Assembly: GCF_020515625.1 (NCBI RefSeq)
Contig: NZ_JAIWPJ010000001.1
Coordinates: 1,240,001-1,304,000, forward strand
DNA: 64,000 nucleotides
DNA from: Natrinema amylolyticum
GTDB taxonomy: Archaea > Halobacteriota > Halobacteria > Halobacteriales > Natrialbaceae
Direction of reading: 5' to 3'
Both the position numbers and the translations under genes were made by a program. The notes beneath the pieces are model-generated. The model saw only the letters and a program-made list of their open reading frames with translations. It had not been told where the DNA came from and ran no database searches. Below, one piece after another: positions 16,831-26,125 of the stretch. Within the stretch, counting starts at the first letter, position 1. Each line of letters begins with the position of its first letter.

Positions 16831-17028
16831 TCAGAACGGCTTCAGGACCGATTCGACTCGATCTCGCGCCGTGCCGGCGAGATACCCCGTCGCCGCGCCG
16901 ACGCCGGCCCCGACGGCACCGCCGGCCGGGCCTGCCACGCCGCCGACTTTCCCGCCGACTTTCGCTCCCTCGGCCGCGCCGCGGGAGGCGTGTTCCGATC
17001 GCAGACATGGTGGTTCGAGCGATGGCAT
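16831..17028 (-). CDS. Small glycine-zipper hypothetical protein
   Basis: A possible 65-aa protein whose core GGKVGGVAGPAGGAVGAG and following GVGAATGYLAGTA are a glycine-zipper pattern (G-x3-G repeats) of the type that packs in or on membranes. A short charged tail RDRVESVLKPF follows. The ATG at 17028 is the only good in-frame start. Base composition is shared with overlapping open frames, so coding status is uncertain. It sits on the minus strand upstream of tyrS. Confidence 0.4.
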   Translation of the reverse strand: MPSLEPPCLRSEHASRGAAEGAKVGGKVGGVAGPAGGAVGAGVGAATGYLAGTARDRVESVLKPF

Positions 17029-17161
17029 CGATCGTCCGTTCGGACCAGTGACAGATAAGCGTTGGTCTCGCGGGGTCGCCTCGAAACGGATCCGTCTTCC
17101 CGCTCGTCTGTTCTCGAGTTCCGTCGAGCGTCCCGCAAATCGACGAAATCGATCGATCGCG

Positions 17162-17449
17162 CTACGCCGATAGTTCGCGGACCGTCGCCGTCCCGTCCTG
17201 CTCGACGTGGATCCGGTAGCCGTGATAGGAGAACGCGAGGTTCGCATCGACGTGGGTCGGTGGCGGGGAGCCGAAGAGATCGGAGACAAGGCCATCGACG
17301 GAGCGATAGATCGGTGCGAGGTCCGTCGGTTCCCTGTCGTCGAGTTCGGCGACGATTTCGACGAGTTGAATCGTCGTGTCGCCCCTCTCGGTGTCCAGTT
17401 GCCGGCGCAGCACGACGGTCTCTTCCGGGAACTCGCTCGGCCCACTCAT
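17162..17449 (-). CDS. HalOD1 output-domain protein
   Basis: A 95-aa protein made almost entirely of a HalOD1 domain: TTIQLVEIVAELDDREPTDL then PIYRSVDGLVSDLF and a C-terminal strand pair (LAFSYHGYRIHVEQDG). HalOD1 domains occur as stand-alone proteins and as outputs of haloarchaeal two-component systems, but their action is unknown. A similar protein is encoded at 54507-54767. It is divergent from the unknown gene at 17657. Confidence 0.85.
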   Translation of the reverse strand: MSGPSEFPEETVVLRRQLDTERGDTTIQLVEIVAELDDREPTDLAPIYRSVDGLVSDLFGSPPPTHVDANLAFSYHGYRIHVEQDGTATVRELSA

Positions 17450-17656
17450 TGCTACCGAGGATGTCGCTGTGCAGGCGTGTAACGATTGCACCGGCCCTTG
17501 CGTGCCGGTAATCTGCTCCGGGCGTCTCAGGCAGTAAATCACAGTCGTCCTCTCGGAGCCGACAGTGGTCGGCGAGTCATCTCGAGCGGCCGTCCGGCCG
17601 ACTCGTGAGGTGCGACCGAACACTCATACGGCCGGTCGCCGTAGCCACGCCGATCG

Positions 17657-18310
17657 ATGATCGACAGCGAGGACGCGATCAACGCCATGCGTCGAAGCGC
17701 CCTCCCGCAACTGCACTTCCTCTTGCGGGGGACGTTCGGCTGGTACGCGGTCAGCCACACGACCGCCGACGAGTACGTGCTCACGGCGCACTGCTCGGAG
17801 GCGACGATCGAGACGGTCCTCGATCGTCTCGGCTTCTCGCGCAATCCGATCGCCGCGCTCAAGGTTCGCGTGGACGGGAACACCTCCGAAGGGTCGTGGG
17901 TGTGGCGACCGTCGCCGTTCGCCGACGAGCAGTTACACGTCGTGATCCACGATCTCGAGAACGAACCGGGCGTCGACGTCTACGCTCACTGGGAGTACTC
18001 GTGGATCCGCCACCCCTACAAACACTACCTCGCGCGGGGCTACGACGCCGAGACGGGCGTCGCCATGGCGAGACGGTGGCTCGTCGACGGCGACGAACTC
18101 GCGGTCGGACCGGGCGTCGAGTACGAGATCGACCACTCGCTCGCGCGACGAGCCAGCGAGGTCCTCTCGCTGTCGTACTACCGCGTCGAGGAGACGGTGG
18201 CGGCGATCAAGTCGAAACTCCCGTTCGTCGACCCGGTCGACAGACCCCGGATCATCGACCGCGACGGCGCTCGAGACGCCGTCTCGCCGTCGATCACGGG
18301 AAAGCTCTGA
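17657..18310 (+). CDS. Uncharacterised haloarchaeal protein
   Basis: A 217-aa soluble protein with no domain I recognise. It is rich in aromatic residues (HFLLRGTFGWYAVSHTT, YAHWEYSWIRHPYKHYL) and has even, well-behaved codon usage, so it is likely a true gene. There is no signal peptide or membrane segment. The 3' end lies 20 bp from the convergent phosphopantothenate synthetase gene. Confidence 0.75.
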   Translation: MIDSEDAINAMRRSALPQLHFLLRGTFGWYAVSHTTADEYVLTAHCSEATIETVLDRLGFSRNPIAALKVRVDGNTSEGSWVWRPSPFADEQLHVVIHDLENEPGVDVYAHWEYSWIRHPYKHYLARGYDAETGVAMARRWLVDGDELAVGPGVEYEIDHSLARRASEVLSLSYYRVEETVAAIKSKLPFVDPVDRPRIIDRDGARDAVSPSITGKL

Positions 18311-18330
18311 CGGTGATCCGCTGCGACCGA

Positions 18331-19110
18331 TCAGAGGTCGCCCGAGCGGATCCGCTCTTCGGCCGCCTCGAGCGCTCGCTCCCGGTCGAAGGCCTCGATA
18401 ATTGCCCGCAGTTCGTCTTCGTCGGCGTCCGCCAGGTCCCGCGCGTGCTCGGTGATGTTCGGCACCGCGCGGATGATGTTGTCGACGATCGGGACGTCGG
18501 CGACCTGCGGGGACCGCGACAGCGGGTTGAGGTCGATTACGATCTCGGTCTTGCCCATCTCGTTCAGGGCCTCGGCGCGGTCGCCGTCCTCGAGGGGTAC
18601 GAGCACCACGTCGGCCGCGTAGATCCCGTCGGCGTCGACCTTCGACCGCTCGTGGTCTAGGTTCGGGATTCGCGCGTCGGCCTCGAGGCCCTTCACGTCG
18701 TCCGCGCCGTGCTCGCGCAGGTGGTCGGCGATGGCCTCGAGTCGCTCGGGCGTGCGATTGAAGAGGTTGACCTCGAGATCGGCGTCGACGGCGTCGGCGA
18801 GGGCGGCCATCTCGCCGGGGACCAGCGCCGCGACGTTGCCGTTGATCGAGAGCACGGGCCGGTCGGCCAGCAGGAGGTGTGCCGCGGCCGCTCGTTCCGC
18901 CTCGTCGGCGCTCGGGATCGTCTCCTCGCCCAGCAGGTAGTCGAATGCGCTGCCCCGTCCCTCTGCGTGCATCCCCTGGAGGTGCGTGATCCCCTTCTCG
19001 ACGCCCGCCTCGATCCGGTGGCGGGTCAGCAGGTCCTGATATCTGGGATGGTCCTCCGGGATCTCCTCCTCCGTCTCGACGTCGGCGGAGACGCTGTCGT
19101 AGTCGCTCAC
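18331..19110 (-). CDS. 4-phosphopantoate--beta-alanine ligase (archaeal phosphopantothenate synthetase)
   Basis: A 259-aa archaeal-type enzyme that joins 4-phosphopantoate and beta-alanine using ATP, the second special archaeal step of CoA synthesis. Typical features are IPEDHPRYQDLLTRHRIEAGVEKGIT near the N-terminus, AAHLLLADRPVLSINGNVAAL, LFNRTPERLEAI and VVLVPLEDGDRAEALNEMGK followed by VIDLNPLSRS. Length matches the family. It partners functionally with pantoate kinase at 20852-21679, which is on the same strand but separated by a methyltransferase and a regulator. Confidence 0.93.
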   Translation of the reverse strand: MSDYDSVSADVETEEEIPEDHPRYQDLLTRHRIEAGVEKGITHLQGMHAEGRGSAFDYLLGEETIPSADEAERAAAAHLLLADRPVLSINGNVAALVPGEMAALADAVDADLEVNLFNRTPERLEAIADHLREHGADDVKGLEADARIPNLDHERSKVDADGIYAADVVLVPLEDGDRAEALNEMGKTEIVIDLNPLSRSPQVADVPIVDNIIRAVPNITEHARDLADADEDELRAIIEAFDRERALEAAEERIRSGDL

Positions 19111-19261
19111 GATCGATCACTGGTGGTAGTCGATGAAAAACGGCCCGATCGCTCGACGGGCGAACCACCGGCCTGACCGAGCGCTCGGCGAACGGGGCCG
19201 CTATCCGGCGGCTCCGTCGATCGCGCTCGGCCGCAATCGATCGCGGGCACCACTGATCCCG

Positions 19262-19269
19262 TATAAATA
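19262..19269 (+). promoter_or_regulatory. TATA box of the methyltransferase gene
   Basis: tataaata at 19262-19269 would place transcription initiation near 19290-19295. That favours the ATG at 19321 over the GTG at 19285 as the methyltransferase start. Assigned from sequence and normal archaeal spacing of about 25 bases. Confidence 0.55.
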
Positions 19270-19320
19270 CCCGATAGATTTCGCGTGAAGTTACTCACTC
19301 GAGCCGATCCACGTCCGACT

Positions 19321-20094
19321 ATGGCCACGGAACGCCGAGAGCGGGACCCGTCGACGGGGACGTCCGGTTCGGACGGGGAGTACGAGGCGCACCTCGAGCG
19401 GAGTCGGACGGTCTGGGACCGCTGGAGCGACTGGTACGGCATGAGCGAGCGCGACTTCGAACCGATCCGGGAGGCCGCCATCGACCGGCTGGACCTCGAA
19501 CCGGGCGATCGCGTGCTCGAGATCGGCTGCGGCCCGGGCGTCAATTTCGAGCGGGTCCGACGCGAGATCGGCCCGGACGGCGAACTCGTCGCCGTCGATT
19601 ACAGCCCGGAAATGGTCGCGAACGCGCGAGAGCGGATCGAGACGCACGGCTGGGAGAACGTCCGGGTACGCCGAGCCGATGCAACGACGATCGCGTTCGA
19701 CGAGCCGTTCGACGCGGCGCTCGCGACGCTCTCCCTGTCAGTCATGCCCGACGTCCGCCGCGCCGTAGAGAACGTCTCCCGATCGATCGTTCCCGGCGCA
19801 CGCCTCGCGGTCGTCGACGTTCGGCCGGCCCTGAGCGGCCCCGCTCGAGTACTGAATCCACTCGTCCGGCGGTTCTTTCGCTGGTACGCGAACTGGAATC
19901 TCGACGGCGACGTCGCGGGCTCGCTCGAGGCCGTCTTCGATGAGCGCGGTGCGCCGGCGGGGGATCGAGACGGAGGACGTGCGGACAGAAGCCGTTCGAG
20001 AGACGGCGTAGCCGCCGGCGGCTGCGAAATCGTGGACACGCACTTCGCTGGTATCGCGTTCACGGCGATCTGTACGAAACGAGACGCCGACTGA
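19321..20094 (+). CDS. Class I SAM-dependent methyltransferase
   Basis: A 257-aa methyltransferase of the UbiE/Methyltransf_11 kind. Motif I is VLEIGCGPGVNF, the acidic motif II residue is in VAVDYSPEMVANARERI, and the later strand is DAALATLSLSVMPD. The substrate is unknown. A low-complexity, arginine/aspartate-rich insert (APAGDRDGGRADRSRSRDG, about residues 215-235) interrupts the C-terminal domain and may be a local expansion. The start is the ATG at 19321, after the TATA box at 19262. It lies between the two archaeal CoA genes but points the other way. Confidence 0.82.
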   Translation: MATERRERDPSTGTSGSDGEYEAHLERSRTVWDRWSDWYGMSERDFEPIREAAIDRLDLEPGDRVLEIGCGPGVNFERVRREIGPDGELVAVDYSPEMVANARERIETHGWENVRVRRADATTIAFDEPFDAALATLSLSVMPDVRRAVENVSRSIVPGARLAVVDVRPALSGPARVLNPLVRRFFRWYANWNLDGDVAGSLEAVFDERGAPAGDRDGGRADRSRSRDGVAAGGCEIVDTHFAGIAFTAICTKRDAD

Positions 20095-20104
20095 TCGGCC
20101 CGTC

Positions 20105-20752
20105 CTACGGCCCGTCCTCGAGCACGCGGTCGACCGCGTTGGCCTCGCCGCGGCGGACGAGTTCCGACGCCGTCGAGACGGCACAGTCGAGTTCGTCGGC
20201 GACCGCCTCGATCCCGCCCGTCCGCGGGATCTCGTAGAATCCGACCTCGCGGGCCGCTCGGAGCGCCGCCAGCTGGCGGTCCGAGACCGGTGATCCGGTG
20301 ACCGTCACGTCGTCGCTCACCCACTGGACGTCCAGCTGTAGTCCCTCTGGAACCTCGTCGACCACGGCCGTCAGCGCCGACGCATGCCCGACGACCGTCA
20401 GTCGGATCGTCCGATCGGATCGGACCTCGATCGGCGGTACGACCACGACGGTCTCCCGTGCGAGCGCGTTCAACAGCGAGACGCCCTCGGAGCCGAGTTC
20501 CCGGCGGAGGTAGCAAAAGAACCCGTCGTCGGCCGGCGTGATGTCGTACTCCAGGACGTTCTCTCGGCCGACCAGCAGGGGCTCGTAGGCCTCGGGGTCG
20601 CCGTCGACGAACGACGTGATCGTCTCGACGCCGTCGACCGCCTGCCCACCCACGATCACCTCTCGCTCGATGTCGGGCGACTCGCAGAGCCCCTCGTGGA
20701 GCGGCGGAATCGCTTCCGGTCCGTACTCCAGCACGAGACGCATCGACTTCAT
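20105..20752 (-). CDS. HTH_10 family transcription regulator
   Basis: A 215-aa regulator with a beta-rich N-terminal sensing region and a C-terminal HTH_10 domain: SDRQLAALRAAREVGFYEIPRTGGIEAVADEL, then CAVSTASELVRRGEANAVDRVL. The ATG at 20743 (MRLVLEYG) is a close alternative start to 20752. It lies 99 bp downstream of the pantoate kinase gene on the same strand. Ligand and targets are unknown. Confidence 0.85.
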   Translation of the reverse strand: MKSMRLVLEYGPEAIPPLHEGLCESPDIEREVIVGGQAVDGVETITSFVDGDPEAYEPLLVGRENVLEYDITPADDGFFCYLRRELGSEGVSLLNALARETVVVVPPIEVRSDRTIRLTVVGHASALTAVVDEVPEGLQLDVQWVSDDVTVTGSPVSDRQLAALRAAREVGFYEIPRTGGIEAVADELDCAVSTASELVRRGEANAVDRVLEDGP

Positions 20753-20851
20753 GGCTCGACCATGTCGGCCAGAGGGCATAAATGCCCGATAGCTATCGGG
20801 AGTCGCTGCCGGCGAGATTCCCGCGCAGAGTACTCGATCGCGGCGTCGGCC

Positions 20852-21679
20852 CTACTTCAACACTGCGCCGGCCGGATGCGTCGCGCAGACAGACGGCTCG
20901 TACCCGGCGTCGGAGAGCCCCGTTCCGAGCGCGAAGACCGTCTCGCCGAGCATCGCCATCGAGGCCTGTCCGTCGGCCTCCGAGACCTCGGTGATCGTTT
21001 CCGCGACCTGCTCCGTGAGCAGGCCGGCATCACGCGCGAACAGCCGCGAGGCGTACATAAAGGACAGCAGCGTCGGTTCCTCGACGACGCGAGCGAGCGC
21101 TTCCTTCCCGGTGGCCGTCAGCTCTTCGGTGTCGCCCGAGAGCACGTCGGCCGTCGAGAGCTCGCCGAACGAGACGTACTCGACGCGCGCCCGCGACGGA
21201 ATCGCGTCGAGTTTGTTGTCCTGCGGGCCGCCGGGCTCGAGGCGGATCGGAACGCCGCCGTGTGCCTGTGCGACCACGTCGCCGAGTCCCGTTCCAGCCT
21301 GGACCTCGGCACCGTGGGCGATCGTCACGAGTTCGTTCGCGGAGAGTTTGCGCTCGAAGACGCGGTTCACCGCGAGGGCCGTCCCGAGCGCCATCGCTCC
21401 CGAGACGCCGAATCCGGCCCCGATCGGGAGGTCGGAGTCGGCCTCGACGCGGGCGCTCGCATCGAGCGTCTCGAGGACGGTCGTCACTGGATCGACCTCG
21501 ATTTCCGTCCCGTCGAGGACGATAGTTGACTCTTCTGCCGGTTCGACCGTTACTTCGACACCGTCTGTGAGCGTCAGTCCCGCTCCCCGTGAGCCGGCTT
21601 TCGTCGGATCCTCGTCCGGGTGTGCACTGAAAAATCCCGTAACGTGTCCAGGGACGAACGCCGTCGCCTCCTCTCGCAT
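20852..21679 (-). CDS. Pantoate kinase (GHMP family)
   Basis: A 275-aa GHMP-superfamily kinase of the archaeal pantoate kinase type, which phosphorylates pantoate ahead of phosphopantothenate synthetase. Features seen are EEATAFVPGHVTGFFSAHPDEDP (N-terminal motif 1 region), the glycine-rich ATP loop LPIGAGFGVSGAMALGTAL, and the C-terminal SMAMLGETVFALG segment. The start is the ATG at 21679. It is divergent from the Tat-exported hydrolase gene, about 195 bp apart. Confidence 0.92.
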   Translation of the reverse strand: MREEATAFVPGHVTGFFSAHPDEDPTKAGSRGAGLTLTDGVEVTVEPAEESTIVLDGTEIEVDPVTTVLETLDASARVEADSDLPIGAGFGVSGAMALGTALAVNRVFERKLSANELVTIAHGAEVQAGTGLGDVVAQAHGGVPIRLEPGGPQDNKLDAIPSRARVEYVSFGELSTADVLSGDTEELTATGKEALARVVEEPTLLSFMYASRLFARDAGLLTEQVAETITEVSEADGQASMAMLGETVFALGTGLSDAGYEPSVCATHPAGAVLK

Positions 21680-21875
21680 TACGCCCCCGCTTTCGGGCCG
21701 AACGATATAACCTTGAAGGTTCCCCGCGACGCATCCGTCCCGAACGGGCCCGGAACTGCCGCCGGCCCCATCGGTCCACCACTCTGTAGCGAACGTTCCA
21801 TCAGAGACGTCTTCAATAGACTCTGTATAGAAGAAGAAAACACAATCATTAATCCCCATAATTAATGGTTGCGCT

Positions 21876-22751
21876 ATGGTAACTACGAACGATCCAGACG
21901 AGCGGCCGACGGACGAATCGACGACCGACCGACGAACGATCCTGAAGACCGCCGGCACCACGATCGTCGCCGGTGCGGGGCTGGCCGGCGCGTCCGGTTC
22001 CGCGTCCGCGCAGTTCGGTGGTCCCGAAGTAATCGAAGTCGACGACGGGCTCTTCGGCTGGAGCGCCGACGGCAGCCTCCCGGTCACGGACGAACTGTTC
22101 GTCTTCATCCACGGCTGGTTCGGCGACACCACCGTCTCGAGTCAGGCGTCGGACGTTCAGGACTCCCTCGAGTCCGGCGGCTATACACCGGATGAGGCCG
22201 TCGCGATCGAGTGGCCCGCGACCAATTTCAACTACCTCGGCGCGGAGGGAGACACCGAGGACGTCGGCGAGGTCGTCGCCGGCCTCATCGAGGACTTCGA
22301 CGACGGCGGCGGCGGCAACGTCCGTCTCGTCGGCCACTCGCTCGGTGGCCGCTGCGTCTACTGGACCGCGACGAAGCTCAGCAGCGGCTACGAGATCGAG
22401 ACCGTCGCCGGCCTCGGCACTGCGGCGGACGGCTCGGAGATCTGTGACGATCCGTGGAACCCCGGGCTGAGCAACGCCTGTGAGGTCCGCAACTACCACT
22501 CGCAAAACGACTCGACGGTCGGCTCGGCCTACGGCGGTTTCGGTGACACCGCACTCGGCACGGAAGGCGCTGGCTGCAACCCAGCGTTGAACTACACCGA
22601 TGTCGACGTGACCGCCAGCGTCGGCAGCCACCTCGAGTATCTGGGCGACGACGCGGTCGGGTCGGACCTCGCCGACGCGATCAACAGCGGCTCCTGTGAC
22701 GGCGATAGCGGTAACGACGACGGCGACGATGACGACGGCTGGTGGAGCTAG
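21876..22751 (+). CDS. Tat-exported alpha/beta hydrolase (lipase-like)
   Basis: A 291-aa secreted hydrolase. Its Tat signal is RRTILKTAGTTIVAGAGLAG with an ASA-type cleavage site (SGSASAQFG). The mature protein has the oxyanion-region strand FVFIHGWFGD and the nucleophile elbow GHSLGG, so serine is the likely nucleophile. Later histidine and acidic residues complete a plausible triad (GSHLEYLGDD). Four cysteines suggest disulfides outside the cell. The C-terminus is a very acidic, low-complexity run (GNDDGDDDDGWWS). Esterase or lipase activity is inferred. Confidence 0.87.
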   Translation: MVTTNDPDERPTDESTTDRRTILKTAGTTIVAGAGLAGASGSASAQFGGPEVIEVDDGLFGWSADGSLPVTDELFVFIHGWFGDTTVSSQASDVQDSLESGGYTPDEAVAIEWPATNFNYLGAEGDTEDVGEVVAGLIEDFDDGGGGNVRLVGHSLGGRCVYWTATKLSSGYEIETVAGLGTAADGSEICDDPWNPGLSNACEVRNYHSQNDSTVGSAYGGFGDTALGTEGAGCNPALNYTDVDVTASVGSHLEYLGDDAVGSDLADAINSGSCDGDSGNDDGDDDDGWWS

Positions 22752-23083
22752 TGAACGCCTGCAAGTGAGCACCGTCGTCCCGCGACCCTCTCGGACGTAG
22801 GCGACCACAATCGACGTTCACTGCGCCTGAGCGTCCGATTCTCACCGATTTTCAGAGCTGAACGTCGAATCACGGTTCTCCTGGTCGGTCGCTCCTGCTC
22901 GGAATGCGCCGCTCGAGACCGACGACCCGAGTGGCAAGAAGTGCCGATACCGTGGTATTCGGGCCCGCACTCGCGCAGTGCGATCGCGGGCCCCGATCTC
23001 GCAACGGCTTCGCCCTACGGGCTCAGCCGCTGCCGGTCCGGCGAGACTCGCTGCGCTCGTCTCGCTGGCTCCCAGCGTCTTCG
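22752..23083. other. Intergenic region with inverted repeats
   Basis: About 330 bases between convergent genes with no coding sequence I can support. Near 23040-23066 an inverted repeat gcgagac / gtctcgc encloses an 11-base loop (tcgctgcgctc). Such GC-rich dyads are common between haloarchaeal genes and may help stop transcription from both sides. Confidence 0.4.
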
Positions 23084-24388
23084 TCAGGGACTCAGACGCT
23101 GGCGATCCCGCGGGAAGAGAACCGCTTCTCGGATGTTGTCCAGTCCGAGAATCGTCATGATCAGGCGCTCGCCGCCGAGGCCGAAGCCTGCGTGGGGCGG
23201 CATCCCGTACTTGAACATCTTGGTGTAGTACTCGAACTGGTCGGGGTCGAGCCCCTGCTGTTCGAAGCCCTCGATGAGCTTCTCGTGGCGGTGTTCACGC
23301 TGGCCGCCCGAGACCAGTTCCATGCGCGGGTGCATCAGGTCGAAACCGGTCGAGAGTTCGGGGTCGTCGTCGTGGTCCTTGATGTAGAACGGCTTGATCT
23401 CGCTGGGCCAGTCGGTGATGAAGTAGTGACCGCCGACGTCCTGACCGAGGGCTTCCTCGGCCGGCGTCGAGAGGTCGTCGCCCCAGACGAGCTGCTCGTC
23501 GAGTTCGCCCGTCGCGTTGATTCGCTCGATGGCCTCCTCGTAGCTGATGCGCGGGAAGTCACCCTCGGGAACCTCGAAGTCCTCGGCGAGGTCGAGTTCC
23601 TCGAGTTCGTCGCCGAAGTTCTCCTGAACTGCCTCGTAGGACGCTTTGACGATGCCTTCGGCGACGTCCATGGCGTCGGTGTGATCGCAGAACGCGCCCT
23701 CGAAGTCGATCGAGGTGGCCTCGTTCAGGTGCCGGGGCGTGTTGTGTTCTTCGGCGCGGAAGATCGGACCGATCTCGAAGACGCGCTCGACGTTCGAGCC
23801 CGCGATCAGCTGCTTGAACAGCTGCGGCGACTGGTTCATGAAGGCCTCCTCGCCGAAGTACGTGATCGGGAAGAGTTCGGTGCCGCCCTCCGTCCCGGTG
23901 GCGACGATCTTCGGCGTGTTGATCTCCGTACAGTCGAAGTCGCGGAACTGATCGCGGACCGCCCGCAGCACGTCCGAGCGAACCTCGAAGATCGTCTGGA
24001 CCTCGTCCTTCCGGAGGTCGAGAGTGCGGTTATCCAGTCGCGTCGAGAGGTCGGCGTCGACCTTCTCTGAGGGATCGAGCGGCAGTTCGGGATCGGCGGA
24101 CGCGATGACCTCGACGGAGTCGGGCGTGATCTCGACGCCCGTCGGCGCGCGCGGCTCCTCCTCGACCGCGCCGGAGACTTTGACGACGCTCTCGCGGGAG
24201 GCGTCCAGTCCCGTCTCGACTAAGTCGTCGTCCATCTCGTCTTTCTCGAACTTGATCTGGATCTTGCCCGAGGTGTCCCGGAGAATCAGGAATGCGATGC
24301 CCCCGAGATCGCGAGTCTCGTGGACCCAGCCGGCGACCGTCACGTCGTCGCCCGGCTCGGCGTCGGCAGTGTAGGTTCTGTCCTGCAT
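23084..24388 (-). CDS. aspS: Aspartyl-tRNA synthetase (archaeal, probably non-discriminating)
   Basis: A 434-aa class IIb synthetase. An N-terminal OB-fold anticodon-binding domain ([23 protein letters not shown]) is followed by the catalytic domain with motif 2 [14 protein letters not shown] and motif 3 [11 protein letters not shown]. There is no bacterial GAD insertion. Archaeal AspRS of this size often charges both tRNA-Asp and tRNA-Asn, but that depends on residues I cannot weigh here. The ATG at 24388 starts the OB fold. It is divergent from the Sir2 gene. Confidence 0.95.
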   Translation of the reverse strand: MQDRTYTADAEPGDDVTVAGWVHETRDLGGIAFLILRDTSGKIQIKFEKDEMDDDLVETGLDASRESVVKVSGAVEEEPRAPTGVEITPDSVEVIASADPELPLDPSEKVDADLSTRLDNRTLDLRKDEVQTIFEVRSDVLRAVRDQFRDFDCTEINTPKIVATGTEGGTELFPITYFGEEAFMNQSPQLFKQLIAGSNVERVFEIGPIFRAEEHNTPRHLNEATSIDFEGAFCDHTDAMDVAEGIVKASYEAVQENFGDELEELDLAEDFEVPEGDFPRISYEEAIERINATGELDEQLVWGDDLSTPAEEALGQDVGGHYFITDWPSEIKPFYIKDHDDDPELSTGFDLMHPRMELVSGGQREHRHEKLIEGFEQQGLDPDQFEYYTKMFKYGMPPHAGFGLGGERLIMTILGLDNIREAVLFPRDRQRLSP

Positions 24389-24542
24389 ACCACCCGATTC
24401 ACGCAGGCGGAACTTAAGCACAGTCGTTCGGAGCCGCCGCTCTTCGAGAGATGATAGCGACCCTCGTGGGACCGCTCGAGACGGCCGACTTCCCTGGGAA
24501 CACACCACGACGAGTTTTCAGCGTTCGGGACGACTATCCGGT

Positions 24543-25325
24543 ATGGACGACCTCGAGCGACTCGCCGACGAGATACGGCGCGCAGACACGGCCGTCGCCT
24601 TCACCGGCGCGGGTATCTCGGCCCCGTCGGGGGTGCCGACCTTCCGCGGGGACGACGGCGTCTGGGAGAAGTTCGACGAGGGCCAGTTCGCCTACGGCAG
24701 GTTCCAGCGCGATCCCGAAGGGTTCTGGTCGGATCGCGTCGATCTTCAGCGAGAGATGTTCGACGAGGAGTACGAGCCGAACGCGGCCCACGAGGCGCTG
24801 GCCGCGATGGGACGGGACGGCGACCTCGAGGCGATTCTCACCCAGAACACCGACGGACTGCACGGCGAGGCGGCCGACTCGGTTCGCGAGGAAGCGGCCA
24901 GCGATGGAGACGAGACGACCGTCCTCGAGCTTCACGGCAACTCCCAGCGGGTCCGCTGTACCGACTGCGGAAAACGCCGGGACGGTGATCCGATCTTCGA
25001 GCGCGCGGCCGACGGCGAACTGCCGCCGACCTGCGAGTGCGGCGGCGTCTTCAAACCCGACGTCGTCCTCTTCGGCGAGCAGCTCCCGGGAGCCGTCATC
25101 CAGCGGGCCCGATCGCTCGCCCGCGAGAGCGACGTCTTCCTCGCGATCGGGTCCTCGCTGGTCGTCGAGCCTGCGGCCTCGCTCCCCCGACTCGCCGCGT
25201 CGGCCGGCGCGACGGTCGGCATCGTGAACCTCGAGTCGACGCCGTGCGACGATATCGCCGACGCGGTGCTCCGCGAGGACGTGACGGGAGTGCTCCCCCG
25301 GCTGCGGGACATGGCCGCTGAGTGA
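24543..25325 (+). CDS. Sir2-family NAD-dependent protein deacylase
   Basis: A 260-aa sirtuin. NAD-binding motifs are GAGISAPSGVPTFRG and TQNTDGLH. The catalytic histidine is in ELHGNSQRVRC. The zinc ribbon has CTDCG and, after about 25 residues, CECGG. GSSLVVEPA and NLESTPCDDIAD complete the Rossmann part. It removes acyl groups from lysines such as those of archaeal chromatin or metabolic enzymes. Class III-like features suggest a broad deacylase; exact specificity is not readable. Start at the ATG at 24543. Confidence 0.93.
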   Translation: MDDLERLADEIRRADTAVAFTGAGISAPSGVPTFRGDDGVWEKFDEGQFAYGRFQRDPEGFWSDRVDLQREMFDEEYEPNAAHEALAAMGRDGDLEAILTQNTDGLHGEAADSVREEAASDGDETTVLELHGNSQRVRCTDCGKRRDGDPIFERAADGELPPTCECGGVFKPDVVLFGEQLPGAVIQRARSLARESDVFLAIGSSLVVEPAASLPRLAASAGATVGIVNLESTPCDDIADAVLREDVTGVLPRLRDMAAE

Positions 25326-25352
25326 GGGTCGATCCCGTGTCCCGGCGCGGCC

Positions 25353-26003
25353 TCACTCGACGAGTTGCTGGTCGATCAACTGTGCTTGGCCGCGCCGCAG
25401 CCGTTCGCTGACGGCCTGTTTCGAGATCCCGAGCTGAGCGGCGATCTCGGAGAGCCCCGTCTCGCGGGGCACCTCGAAGAACCCGTGCTCGTGGGCCAGC
25501 GTGAGCGCCTCCCGCTGGGCGTCGGTCAGAGCGGATCGGTGTCCGCGGCGTCGCCCCCCGTCGCCGTCGGCGAGGCGCTGTAACTCGAGCGAGACGCCCT
25601 CGCTCGCGAGGAACTCGTGATAGCGGCCGAACGAGTCGCGATCGGGGAACCGCATCTCGACCTCCCAGCGGCCGTTCGAGCCGCGACACTCGAGTAGCTC
25701 GCCGCCGGCGTCGACCCACTCGCGATACGCGCCGATGACGTCCGTCTCGCTCCGTTGGAGTCGGTAGAGGCTCTCGCCGTCGGCACCACCGATCCGCTCG
25801 AACTCGTCGATCGTGTCGTCGGCCGCGAGCGCGCGGTCGAGTCCGTCGCGGTCGCGACAGCGAACCCGACAGAACGCGATGGGCCGGTCGGGATCGAGGG
25901 CGTACTGACGCTCGAGTTCGACGTCGACCGACGGCAGGGCCTCGAGGGTCGGCCCGAGGACCAACGCCGGCGACGACGCCTCGAACGCGGCGAAGAGACT
26001 CAT
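25353..26003 (-). CDS. HTH_10 family transcription regulator
   Basis: A 216-aa regulator with N-terminal beta-rich halves and the HTH_10 domain at the end: LTDAQREALTLAHEHGFFEVPRETGLSEIAAQLGISKQAVSERLRRG. The pattern is that of the Bat/GvpE-independent regulators common in haloarchaea. Convergent with the Sir2 gene. It starts at MSLFAAFEAS (26003). Function unknown. Confidence 0.86.
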   Translation of the reverse strand: MSLFAAFEASSPALVLGPTLEALPSVDVELERQYALDPDRPIAFCRVRCRDRDGLDRALAADDTIDEFERIGGADGESLYRLQRSETDVIGAYREWVDAGGELLECRGSNGRWEVEMRFPDRDSFGRYHEFLASEGVSLELQRLADGDGGRRRGHRSALTDAQREALTLAHEHGFFEVPRETGLSEIAAQLGISKQAVSERLRRGQAQLIDQQLVE

Positions 26004-26125
26004 GCAGTGACGTCCACGACGAAGTGACAAAACAGTTGAGGCCACTGTCCAGTCCGACAGTAGATCGCGGACGTCTCCCGTAGTCGATCGGAACCGAATC
26101 GATGCGACCGATGTCCGATCGCCGG

